From: Helopsaltes ochotensis
Lineage: Eukaryota > Chordata > Aves > Passeriformes > Locustellidae
DNA: 64,000 nt
Direction: 5' to 3'
Assembly: GCA_013400155.1 (NCBI GenBank)
Contig: VXBM01000773.1
Location: forward strand, 159,934 to 223,933
Program-made: the position numbers and the translations under genes
The notes under the pieces: generated by a model
The model's database searches: none
The model's input: the letters and a program-made list of their open reading frames with translations, nothing else
Told to the model about the DNA's origin: nothing
Shown: positions 24,417 through 34,990 of the stretch, in pieces
Layout: each line of letters begins with the position of its first letter
Position numbering within the stretch: the first letter of the stretch is position 1

Positions 24417-26036
24417 AATGCCTGCAGTTTTAGGTTCTCGTATCACCTTCACCTGTAGATGATCAGAGCAAGACTAACCTCCAAACACCAGCTTCCCTCA
24501 GAGCCAGACACTGTCAAACTCAGAAGGACAGAAAAAAATCAGCACACAGAACCCTCTCAAAACTGCATCACCTTTTGAGAACACAGACAATTCTCAAATA
24601 GCCCCTCAAAACTGAACCACAGTACATTTCCCTAAGTATTTCCCTTGGAAGCTGACCCTCCTAGCAGACAGCGTGGCTAATAGCATGCCCTTCTCCATCT
24701 GTGTTCCTACATGAAATAGAAGCAGCAGAAGACCTGCCAAGGCACAGATAGTTATTCATCTGCCCCAGGAGTCCAGCTTTACTGGTTTCTGCACTGGCCA
24801 TAGCACTCCCAGCTGTGCCAGAGTCTGAAATCACAAAGAGGAGGTGTGCTTTCTGAAAATAAACATCAACCTCGGGCTCCAAAGGCGCTTTGGTGTTATT
24901 CACTGCAGCTGTGGCTTGCTGTGGGAATATTCCCTCCAGGGAGGAGAATAAGTCTGAGGGAATTAGGCTACCTTGGCCCACAGACCTGGCATAAAGAGCT
25001 TTTTAGGGGATGGACCATGTACAGCAGGAACTGTGACCTGAATAGGAGCATTCACCAGGAATTTGCAAGTGCTGTCTCCAAGGAGACAGTTACTGTCCTT
25101 GAGTAAAAGAAAACCTAAACATTATTTTGAGCTTCCTGCCATCTTTACCATGTCATGAGCCAGCACTCTGGAGGAGCAGAGTGTTAAAAACCCACCTTCC
25201 ACATCCCATTTGTGCACCTACAGGTTTTGTCCTCATGACCTGGGCAGCTCTGTCTTCTGATCTGACATGGAATGGGAGGGACTCGTTTACAGAGGGAATT
25301 GCTTCCTTCTTTACTGAGATGAGTTGCTCAGTGCTGACTTGTTTTATTACTTTTAAATTACAATCGAATACACTATAATTTGTCCAAGCTTGACATCTGC
25401 TTTCGCTAGCTCTCGATATTTGCAAAAGCTTTTCAAGAAATGCAAGGGAAAACACTTCTGAAAGGCAAAGCTTTCACACCTCAGCATACATAATTACAGG
25501 ACAAAAGATTTAATGTATTTTGGGGTTTTTTTTCCTCCCTATTCAACTCACACTTCAGGTTTCTTAACTAAGAGAGGTTTATGAAGCAATGCATCCCTCT
25601 TGTACCTTCCACAAAGGCACATTTGCTGCTGTGGCAGTCCAGACCTCTATTCCAAACACACCATCACAGCCTGATCCCACGTGCCAGGAATAACCTGTAG
25701 TTTTGAGACATCACTTTGGGGAAAAGACCAAAACACAGCACACCTTGCTTCTTAAAATGCAAAGCTGCTGAGTAAGCCTGTTGTCCGTACAGAGGTGCCA
25801 TTCACCACTTCTTACCTGGTTTAGGAAGGGGCTATTCCCCTAAAAGAGGAGAAAATGAGGACCTAGCATACCTGTGTTTTTTTCCAGTGCTAGGAGAGAG
25901 GTAAACTATTAAAGCTGTCAGACCTTCAGCAAAACAACCCAGCGGATGCAGTGATTTACCCCTGTCCCAGTGTGGTTGTTTTACCCTTTGCTGTGCTGAG
26001 GGTTCTGAAGGGGCTGTATTTTCCTTTGCTTTATTC

Positions 26037-26068
26037 GTGTGTGTGTGTGTTGTGTGTGTGTGTGTGTG
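26037..26068. repeat. (GT)n microsatellite
   Basis: About 16 GT/TG units with a single phase break (TT) near 26050. It is probably polymorphic in length. Confidence 0.95.
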
Positions 26069-26615
26069 CCAATGCACAAACGTGCTGCCCTGTGCTCGTG
26101 GAAAAATTCATGCTGGGGCAACGTTGTCCCTTCTGAACGTGCCATCAGCAGCAAGGTGCAAGGAATTCATGGAAGTTCAGTCCTTGGAGTGTTTTTGAAC
26201 CAATAGTCCCTTTATTTATATTGTAGCCGCATTCCAGTTTATCACTTACAAATACCCTCCGTGATAAATAAGGGAAGGGAATGGAAATATCACAGCGAAA
26301 TTGCAATAATTCAGCGCTAGCTCTGTACATAATGAAGTTGTAGGGGGAATCTGTGCTTTTTTTGGTTGCCACTAAGCATCAGCAACAACTGATGGACTTA
26401 AGTTACCAAGCTAATATTTCATCCATGGATACCAGAGTGATAATGGCTAAATATGCCAGTCGAGGGAACGAGCACATGTGCAGCTATTTGCCTGACACAA
26501 CTTCTGCTGTCATGGCCTATTAAAACCAGTTTACATGTGCATGTCGAATTTGATGAATATGTATGTGACCTCTTTCATAGCTATCACTCATTGGACTCCA
26601 GCCCTCATGGCAGAA

Positions 26616-26645
26616 AAAAAAACCCCAAAAAAACAAAAAAACCCC
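26616..26645. repeat. A/C low-complexity tract
   Basis: Runs of 7-9 As alternate with CCCC. It is one of several A(n)C(n) tracts in this window and lies about 110 bp before the assembly gap. Confidence 0.9.
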
Positions 26646-26757
26646 AGCACCTCTCATTAAACACAGCTTGAGTTACAGGCATGTTATGTTAATATTCCTT
26701 CAGAACTTTAGGGGGTTTTCTTCTCCTTTTAATAAATCTTTAGACAAAAATAATTTA

Positions 26758-27727
26758 NNNNNNNNNNNNNNNNNNNNNNNNNNNNNNNNNNNNNNNNNNN
26801 NNNNNNNNNNNNNNNNNNNNNNNNNNNNNNNNNNNNNNNNNNNNNNNNNNNNNNNNNNNNNNNNNNNNNNNNNNNNNNNNNNNNNNNNNNNNNNNNNNNN
26901 NNNNNNNNNNNNNNNNNNNNNNNNNNNNNNNNNNNNNNNNNNNNNNNNNNNNNNNNNNNNNNNNNNNNNNNNNNNNNNNNNNNNNNNNNNNNNNNNNNNN
27001 NNNNNNNNNNNNNNNNNNNNNNNNNNNNNNNNNNNNNNNNNNNNNNNNNNNNNNNNNNNNNNNNNNNNNNNNNNNNNNNNNNNNNNNNNNNNNNNNNNNN
27101 NNNNNNNNNNNNNNNNNNNNNNNNNNNNNNNNNNNNNNNNNNNNNNNNNNNNNNNNNNNNNNNNNNNNNNNNNNNNNNNNNNNNNNNNNNNNNNNNNNNN
27201 NNNNNNNNNNNNNNNNNNNNNNNNNNNNNNNNNNNNNNNNNNNNNNNNNNNNNNNNNNNNNNNNNNNNNNNNNNNNNNNNNNNNNNNNNNNNNNNNNNNN
27301 NNNNNNNNNNNNNNNNNNNNNNNNNNNNNNNNNNNNNNNNNNNNNNNNNNNNNNNNNNNNNNNNNNNNNNNNNNNNNNNNNNNNNNNNNNNNNNNNNNNN
27401 NNNNNNNNNNNNNNNNNNNNNNNNNNNNNNNNNNNNNNNNNNNNNNNNNNNNNNNNNNNNNNNNNNNNNNNNNNNNNNNNNNNNNNNNNNNNNNNNNNNN
27501 NNNNNNNNNNNNNNNNNNNNNNNNNNNNNNNNNNNNNNNNNNNNNNNNNNNNNNNNNNNNNNNNNNNNNNNNNNNNNNNNNNNNNNNNNNNNNNNNNNNN
27601 NNNNNNNNNNNNNNNNNNNNNNNNNNNNNNNNNNNNNNNNNNNNNNNNNNNNNNNNNNNNNNNNNNNNNNNNNNNNNNNNNNNNNNNNNNNNNNNNNNNN
27701 NNNNNNNNNNNNNNNNNNNNNNNNNNN
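26758..27727. other. Assembly gap (970 N)
   Basis: This is a run of 970 unknown bases. The right edge resumes inside a run of 14 As, and the left edge is AT-rich. A homopolymer or repeat probably broke the assembly here. The true length and content are unknown. The apparent ~360-codon frames spanning it are artefacts. Confidence 0.99.
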
Positions 27728-30700
27728 AAAAAAAAAAAAAAGGCCAAAATGTCAAGTTTGCTTGACTGCTCAAACCCAACCCCTGACCTCAGCAGGGGCA
27801 TGCCATGAGTAAGGTGAGAAGAATTCAGTATGTGACTGAATTGCACTAAATATAGCACTGAATTGATGTGTTGGCATTAAATGCTTTTTGGACTGAGTAG
27901 TGCACGAAAGAAAAACAGATTATAAGCAGAACATTCCACTTTAGGGGAAAAAACAAAAAAGAAGAAGAAAATGATAAAAAGTTCACCATGATAATTTCGA
28001 CAGCATTTTAAAATGTTCTAAAAGAAACCTTTATAAAGACAGTCTAATTCCTAGCTGCAATACTTATGTCTAAATATTTATTTTGCAAATATCAAAACCT
28101 TTTAATTAAAGTAAAAGAAATATTTCACTTGATCTATCAGGGTTTGTTTTCAATTTATTTTAACCTTGATTTTTGTGTTTGATTTACTGAAATTTTATTA
28201 ATTTTTTAATTCACAACACGCCAGAAAAATGAAAATTTTCAATGTTCTCATATCAGTTGGCAGGTGTTCTTTTGCAATTTGTAATCTGGAGCATATTTTG
28301 AAATTATTACCCTTCTTTTTAAGTCATACTGAAAATAAACTTGGAATTCTTAAAATTTCCATTATCTATTTCTGCAGAGAGGTATTTTCCACAAGTGAAA
28401 ATCTCCCAAAGGCAACAGTTTGGAAAGAAAAAAAAATTGACAAGAGAAAGGAGAGAAAAAAATCCAAGTCATTTCAAAATTCAAGTTAGATTAGATAGTG
28501 AGGTCTAATCTGACCCAAGAGGGCCATTTATGAAGCCGAAATTCTACCCCAAAATCCTGAATGAAGGAGAGGAACACAATCAGCCCAGTAACATTTAGCA
28601 AACCTGCTAACAGAGAGGTAAAATTTCTCATGAAAATTGCTCGTTTTCCTGTTTGAGAAAGATCTGGTGTCCCCACAGCCAGTTCCCACCGCATCCTTAG
28701 CATCCTCTCCAGGTTTCCCTTGCATATTTCTCCCTGCCTTATCTGAATTGTCACCCTTTGCAACGTGAACTTGGTTTTGCCTCCTCTGCCTGACCTAAAA
28801 AAACCCCAAAAAAACCCCCTAAAAACAAACAAACAAACAAATCCATAATGGGCATTTTACCCATGTAATCGTATGGTTTTTGATTTTTCTGAATTTTGGA
28901 GAATAGGCCTGTAGCCCCCTAGAGGGGCAGAGAGCTTCAGGTTTATGAGAAAGATCCTTCTTAACCCAGCGGGCCCGAGCTGCTGGCTTTCTTTCTCACC
29001 CACTTTCTGAATCTGAAGGGAAGCCACGAACAACACAAATGCAGAACAAGGTAGCTGCTTGTGCTTTTCCCCTCCACTAAAACAGCTTTTGCAGCAGCAT
29101 GTACAAAACAGCCCTTAAAATGCTTGTCCAGACACAGCCCTGCAACACCTATTTTGACTTTCACATCCCCTTTTGGACTGTGTTAGGATTGCTTACATGC
29201 TCAAAAGTTCGATTAGTGGACATCAAGGGTTGTAGGTATGGTTGTTGTATGCAAAGTGAGCTCGTAAATTCCAGTTTTTTTGCAGGTGCTAAAGCATGCA
29301 AAAAGTTACACGCAAATTCTTCCAGAAATACAAATGTCAGGAATAGAAGTGACACCGTAAAACAGCTAATGGAAAAAAAACCCAAAAAAACAAAACAACA
29401 GCCAAACCCACAGCCTTGACCGATTCAAAGAAAGAACAGAAATAAATATAACTTATGGGTTTGATGAGGAAAAACACTGCCAGGACACCAGAAATAGGTG
29501 ACAAAAAACATCCACTCCAGCTCAGCCCAAGAACTGATATGCATGGAGAGCTTTCCACTGTTTGTTTCAAAGGTTAGAAAATGTCCGTATCAAATTACAG
29601 GGCACATCCCACTTTCTGTATCAGCTCTTACTTAATAAAGTAATACTGAAATAAAATGCTCCTGTCATGTTCCCTTGTGGCCAAAGAGAAGTATACAAGT
29701 ATCCATTCTGAGTCTCTGAAATCAGATGCACCTTTTCCTTTAAATGGACACTTTCTGGGTACACATCAAGATAATTTAAATAAAACTAAATTTAATTCAA
29801 TAGAAATCTTATCATTCCCATGTAGAATAAAACAAAGAAGAGTTTAAAAGATCCCCAGGGTAATCTTCTTGTACCCACAGTTATGGCCAAACATGAAATC
29901 TCTGCTAATAACTCTTATTTACATATATATTAAACATTAGGAGATAAGCACATATTGATAGAGCCATGAAGTTTAGTGGCTTCTTTGAACACATATTTCT
30001 AAAGTAAGTACCTTACTTATGGTTTAATAGAAATTCTCGTTAATTTAGAGATTATGAAAGAGATATATAAATCTAGGAGTTCCTAGGAAGTTAAATCTTT
30101 GGAAAAAAACAGAAAGGTGCTAGATGTGGGTATGGGAGAAAAAGGAATTCTGCTTTTCAAGGGGTAGGAAAAAAAATTGTGTTTCAAACTAGAAAAGCAT
30201 TCAGTCACTCATTAGGAAAAACCTAATAAAGAATAAACGTGAAACTTCCAAATAAACCTTGTCCATGCCCCAAGAAAAAAATGGAAAAACATTTCTTTGG
30301 CCTCAGCCCTTTCCCCACTATTTGATACCAAAACCATTGAACTGGATTTCAGAAACCTGAGATTTACACTGAAACTGTAAATTAACACTGAAAGGAGAAG
30401 CAAAATCAGAATTTTAGGATTAAATGTGTCTGAGCAAAGACTTGAACTTGACAAGCGTGATTACATTTGCTGAAAGAGACAGAGAAATCTTCTTGGTTCA
30501 AGAAAGTTCTTCTAGAGGAAAACGTCTAAAAAGTCTTTTTTATAAAGTTGGAACTTCACTTAGATTTCAAAAGTTGCTGCTTTCCATAGGGCTTTACTAA
30601 ATGCTTTTCAAAATGCTGCCTTAACAAAGGTATTTAGAATTCAAAAACACTTCCCCCTCTCAACCAAAATACTTGGCACTGCCAAATGGACTCCAGAAAG

Positions 30701-30883
30701 GTTTATAACATATCATCTAGTGGGTAGGCACAGGACAGGAGGAACAGTGAGAATCCAGCAGGACACCCAGAGCCTGGCCACGCTCCAGGGACAGTGACAT
30801 CCTCCTGGGCTCCTGCATCCCTCACCCAGCCCTGGACCCCAGGATAATCCATGCTGGCCATCAAATGCTGAGCAGTGGCATTG
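27728..30883. other. Very AT-rich unique non-coding DNA
   Basis: This begins with A14 at the gap edge. About 27.9-28.5 kb is especially AT-rich. A/C tracts occur at about 28797-28822 (with AAAC repeats following) and 29378-29392. No open frame exceeds 113 codons and none is recognisable. Confidence 0.6.
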
Positions 30884-31298
30884 GAATCGTAAGAATAATT
30901 AAGGTTGGAAAATTCCTTTACGATCATCGAGCCCAACTGCAGCTTAGCACCACAGCTACGCTCACCATTAAATCATGTCCTCAAGTAAGGATCTGCATGT
31001 TCCTTGAAACGCTTCCAGGGACACTGACTTCACCTGGGAAGCCTGTTCCAACGCTTTACAACCCTGTGGGTGAAAAAAGGAATTCATAATAGCCAGTCTA
31101 GTACTCCCTTAGCACAACTTGGGACCGTTTCCTCTCGTCCTGTTACTTTTTACCCGGGAAAAGAAATCGACACCCACCACCCTTGCAGCATCCTTTCAGG
31201 GAGTTGTGGGCAGCAAGAAGGTTTCCCCTGAGCCTCCTCTTCTCCAGCTCCCTCTGAGAGCTCCTCACAGGACCTGTGCTCCAGACCTTCATCTTGCC
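30884..31298 (-). mobile_element. CR1 LINE, 3'-terminal fragment (part 1)
   Basis: Read on the plus strand this is the reverse complement of a CR1 3' end. It starts with a degenerate GAATCGTAAGAAT terminal motif, then AAGGTTGGAAAA, GATCATCGAGCCCAACTGC, CACCATTAAATCATGTCC, TTCCAGGGACA, GGGAAGCCTGTTCCAACGCT, GCACAACTTGGGACCGTTTC, CACCCACCACCCTTGCAGCA and CCCCTGAGCCTCCTCTTCTC. This order is the well-known avian CR1 3' untranslated and terminal ORF2 region. It has many substitutions and is 5'-truncated like most CR1 copies. It is interrupted at 31298 by an LTR-like insertion and resumes at 31734. Confidence 0.93.
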
Positions 31299-31404
31299 TG
31301 CTGCCGTGAGGGTGGCTGCCACACGTCTTTTAGGTTCCCTGATATTTAGGGCAAATGCAGCGCTGAAGAAGGAGCTGGCGAGATGGTTCATCCAAAAAAC
31401 TCAC

Positions 31405-31410
31405 TTTAAT
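31405..31410 (-). terminator. ATTAAA polyadenylation signal of the nested LTR
   Basis: The minus strand reads ATTAAA, a common variant signal, downstream of the TATA-like box in the element's own orientation. Confidence 0.55.
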
Positions 31411-31494
31411 AGGAAAATAATATAGGGACACTGACTAGAAACTGGGCGCTGTAAGGACAAAGCACCGAAGACTGGAAATGAGGAGGGAGCGGCA

Positions 31495-31502
31495 ATATAT
31501 AG
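31495..31502 (-). promoter_or_regulatory. TATA-like box of the nested LTR
   Basis: The minus strand reads CTATATAT. It lies about 230 bp from the 5' end of the element in its own orientation and about 85-90 bp before the ATTAAA signal. This is typical LTR promoter spacing. Confidence 0.6.
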
Positions 31503-31733
31503 GCTTGGGGGGTAGAAGGTTCTAGAAACGTGACCAAATATGGAACAGGGGTAACCAATAGGGGAGCAGAACTGGGGTTCATTAACATAATTACAGCAAA
31601 GTCACCTGGGAGGAGATCTCTGTCTCACCCTCAGTTAAACAAATGCCTTCCCCAGGGCTCAAAGCTGAGATCTGGCTTGCCAAGGGTGAGATCTGGCTGG
31701 CCCTGTGCCTCTGCCAGGCTGATGCCCACAACA

Positions 31734-31797
31734 GCCCTTCTGTGGCCTTGCTCCAGCACCTCAACGCCTTTGTCATAGTGAGGGGCTCAAAAATTAG
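31734..31797 (-). mobile_element. CR1 LINE fragment (part 2, continuing part 1)
   Basis: GCCCTTCTGTGGCC, TTGCTCCAGCACCTCAACGC and CATAGTGAGGGGCTCAAAA follow the CR1 order directly after the CTCCAGACCTTCATC that ends part 1. They are therefore one CR1 copy split by the LTR. Similarity stops near 31797, the 5' truncation point of this copy. Total CR1 length is about 480 bp. Confidence 0.9.
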
Positions 31798-34630
31798 GTG
31801 CCCTGGCTCTCCATCACGCCCCCCATTCCGCAGGCCCCTGCCCCACGGCCACGCCTCAACGCTGGTGGCTCCCAGTGACTCATTTCCTACAAAATTGCTA
31901 CTTTTGAGCCTTAGGAAACAGCGGCCAACTTGCCACGTTCAAGAGTTTGGCGTTACCGGCCGTGCCTTCTCCTTCCTCTCAACTCAGAAGCCCAGACTGC
32001 CCAAATAGCCTGCAGAATTGCTAGGCAACCCCTCGAGCCCACATTCTGCCAGCGTATATTATTTGTGCTCTTTCTTTTTAATTTTATTTTCTCCTCACTG
32101 GGACAGGGCTGCTCCCTTCTTGCCCGCGTTTCTCCCTGCACCACTTCAAATGAGATTGAGTTGAGGCAAGGATGGGAGTCCGTGCTTGCGGCAGGACCAT
32201 CGTGCATTAAGTGAGTTTATTTTGGTAGTGCTGTGCTCTGTCTCTAGTCACTGTCTTTTTACACATAATCAAAACATGAAGATTTATTATAGGGAGCACT
32301 AAAAATATGGCTTGAAAAGAGAGAGAAAAAAAAAATAAAACCACAAACTTGCTTTACAGCTGTGGCCTTAGGAATGCAACTGGATTCAGTCTGCAGTGGG
32401 GAGTGGCGGAGCTGTCAGGTTTCAAATATGACCTATCTGCTCTGGCTTTCAGAAGGAAACTTTCTGGCTCCCGACATAGCCCATAGAAAAAGGAGACTCA
32501 GAAGATGCTGCACAGCAATGTCATACACAGCCCACCACATCTATAAGTTGATCCCTAGCAGTGGGTCAGCAGTAATCACCTCTGCTGCCAGATATTTTAT
32601 TATAAGATTCAAGGTTCCATGTGTATTTCCCGAAAATCCAGCATCCAGCATCAAGAAACTTCAGAAGGAAAAAGAAAAAAAAAACACAACCAAAAAACCA
32701 AAAAACCCCAAGGCAACATTTTTGTTTCTTCATTTTAAAAATGTTATAACCCTGATGGTTGGGGGAAAATCTGCACCTTAAAAAAGGATAGCCCCTAGCA
32801 CATGAAAAGACAACCAGGAAAAAATGCTGTGTGAATTACTCTTGTAAGCCAACAAATGAATGCCTTCAAAGCCCGTTTCATGATATTTTCAGCAACTGAG
32901 ACTGGGCAGCATGACTGAGGCCCATCATCACCACACCTGGTATCACAGACAATAAATCACCCTCACTCTCCCCAAGAAAAGGGGTGGTTATGATCTTGGG
33001 TGGATAGCTAGAGGTCTGATATTCAAACGCCTGAGGAATGATTTTCAAAAGCAACTCAAAGCCAGCACCACACAACCTGCACACAAGGGTTCTGGAGAAG
33101 TATTTCCCCATGCAGTTATCGGGACTGGAGGCTGACAGTGAGGGCATCTTCTGCATTCCAGACTCAGCCAGGACACACAGTCCAGGGCTGCACCCCTCCT
33201 TGTTTCCCGGCTGATCCAAATAAATCAGCTGGATGCTGGAAATTCAGGAAGAGAGAGGCCCACGTGCTCTTCAGTGGTCAGCAATTGAACTGCACATCTA
33301 TATTACACAGTGGAAATCACTGCAACTCTCTTGCCACCTCATAATTAATCAGCACAAGCTGCACATCTAATTAATTTATCCTCAACTTCCAGCAATTGGA
33401 AGATCTGAGTGAAGCTTTGCTGTTTATTTTCAGCATGCAGTCAGTGATATGTGCTAGGCTGCTGGAGGACTCCATCTTGGATGATTTTCCTAGATGGACC
33501 TCTCCTCATTAGTCTGAAGTGACGAAAAATCGAAAAGAGAAAGGAGCTGAAACTCCTAAACACGTTCCATGTACAATTACCTGACCATTTAGAAAGATGC
33601 AGGTTTCCTCACTGACTGCAATTTAGAGATTTGTGGATCTTGAATGAAAAAAAAAAAAACCCAAGGTGTTCTGAAACTTTTAAATTTATGAATGACAGCA
33701 GGATACAACATCCAGAATTCAGTTCATTTTCTCTGCATATTGCAGTTATCCTCTCATTCAATATATGTCTGTAAAGCAAGTATAATGGAAGAAGATGTGG
33801 GTGAAGCAGGGATAAAACAGGCTTGGTCAACATTACATAACAAGTCAGGTTTATCTCTTGTGTTTTTTTGTCTTGTGCTCTGCAATTGTGCCAAACCATT
33901 ACACTCTAGAAAAATTTCCATGAAGATAGAAACCAAAGGCAAGCAAAATAAGGTTTGAGAGGTATTTGGAGCTTTAACTCACAGATGTTATAGCCTTATG
34001 TTGCAATGCATTTGTTCCCTTTGATAGAACATATGTGCTCCAAGAGACAGCTCTCAGATACATACAGCATACATTTCCATTTTTTAATAACTATTTTATA
34101 ACTTTCAGGAAATGTTGGTCTGGCTTTTTATGGATGCTTCCCAAAGAAGATAATAAAATGCTCATCAATTTGGCATGGGGAATTCCAAGTGTCCACGCAT
34201 TCTGCTCTACATATGTAATACCAACAGCATCTTTCCTATCTTTAAACTCTGGAGGGAGACATAAGCTCCACAAAAGACAGGAGAAAATCCTGAACTGTTT
34301 TGGATTATGGGTTTCAGTCCTAATTTGCTCCTTCGTTTTGTCATGGAGAGCGAACTCATCATGTAAGCTGGCCTTTCACACCTCGACAGCAGAGCTGACT
34401 CCCTTCAGAGCTTTTTAAACTCACACAAAAGTTATTTGGAAAGTGTCTACCCCAGACCATCAGGCTCAGATGCATCCTTAAACCAGGAAGGGGAGCAGAG
34501 CCTGTTTCCTGTAGGCACATGTGCACAGAGAGATGGCTGAAGGGTGAGGGAAGGTGCTTTCACTGCTTTCCTCACTGGTATTTTCACAGTGTGGCTGGGC
34601 TTTTCAGCCTAAAAGCATGCAAAACAATAA
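31798..34630. other. Non-coding DNA
   Basis: The first 250 bp is GC-richer. An A/C-rich tract lies at about 32673-32709 and A12-CCC at about 33648-33662. The longest open frame is 139 codons (32362-32781), which ends in the A/C tract and has no recognisable domain. No gene is supported. Confidence 0.55.
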
Positions 34631-34653
34631 ATATATCTATATCTATATCTATA
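34631..34653. repeat. (ATATCT)n microsatellite
   Basis: About four units of a 6-bp ATATCT/CTATAT repeat, slightly degenerate at the ends. Confidence 0.9.
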
Positions 34654-34904
34654 ATCTATTGCAACTTCTCTCTCAGCCTCACCAGACTGGCCCCAGTGCA
34701 GTCCCACATTTTGAACAGCTACAGCTGACACAGGCTTTATTAGAAATTCCAAGAATCCTTTTCTGCTTGTGGAAAGGGCCCAAAACAACTTGATGAAGTA
34801 AGAAGTCCTTCTTTTAAAATATGTGGTTTGCACACAGTGATAGCATGTTAATGGAGCATTAATTTGTTAATGGAGCTAATCTTCATGGCAGACCAATGTA
34901 TCTC

Positions 34905-34990
34905 CATGTAACTGTACATCCCCTTTTTCACAGAGAATGAAATGGGGGTGTAAGCAAGGTCCTGGGCATCCAGCCTAGAAGATGCACAGT
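34905..34990 (-). mobile_element. Possible MIR-like SINE fragment
   Basis: ACATCCCCTTTTTCACAGAG, AATGAAATGGGGGTGTAAG, then CAAGGTCCTGGGCATCCAGC resembles the reverse complement of MIR (CATCCCCATTTTACAGATGAGGAAACTGAGG..CAAGGTCACACAGC). The match is weak and may be chance. Confidence 0.3.

Larger units (their letters stand above)
24417..26757. other. Unique non-coding DNA up to the assembly gap
   Basis: No gene is supported: the longest frame is about 106 codons on the minus strand (24661-24981), without a domain. A GT microsatellite is at 26037-26068 and an A/C-rich tract (A9CCCCA7CA7CCCC) at about 26616-26645. Confidence 0.6.
31299..31733 (-). mobile_element. LTR-like element inserted inside the CR1 (minus strand)
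   Basis: About 435 bp separates two stretches of CR1 that are adjacent in the CR1 consensus. On the minus strand it reads TGTTGTGGGC at its start and CGGCAGCA at its end, giving TG...CA termini. It has an inverted CCAAT box near 31555-31559, a TATA-like box (31495-31502 complement) and an ATTAAA signal (31405-31410 complement) about 90 bp further on. That layout is of a U3-R-U5 LTR. No coding region adjoins, so it is probably a solo LTR. The flanks share GCC on both sides, but a clean 4-6-bp duplication is not visible, so the ends are uncertain by a few bases. It is unrelated by eye to the two LTRs at 24 and 55 kb. Confidence 0.75.

Noticed and set aside
26668..27858. Long (~360-codon) open frames on both strands
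   Set aside because: They consist almost entirely of unknown residues from the 970-bp N gap.
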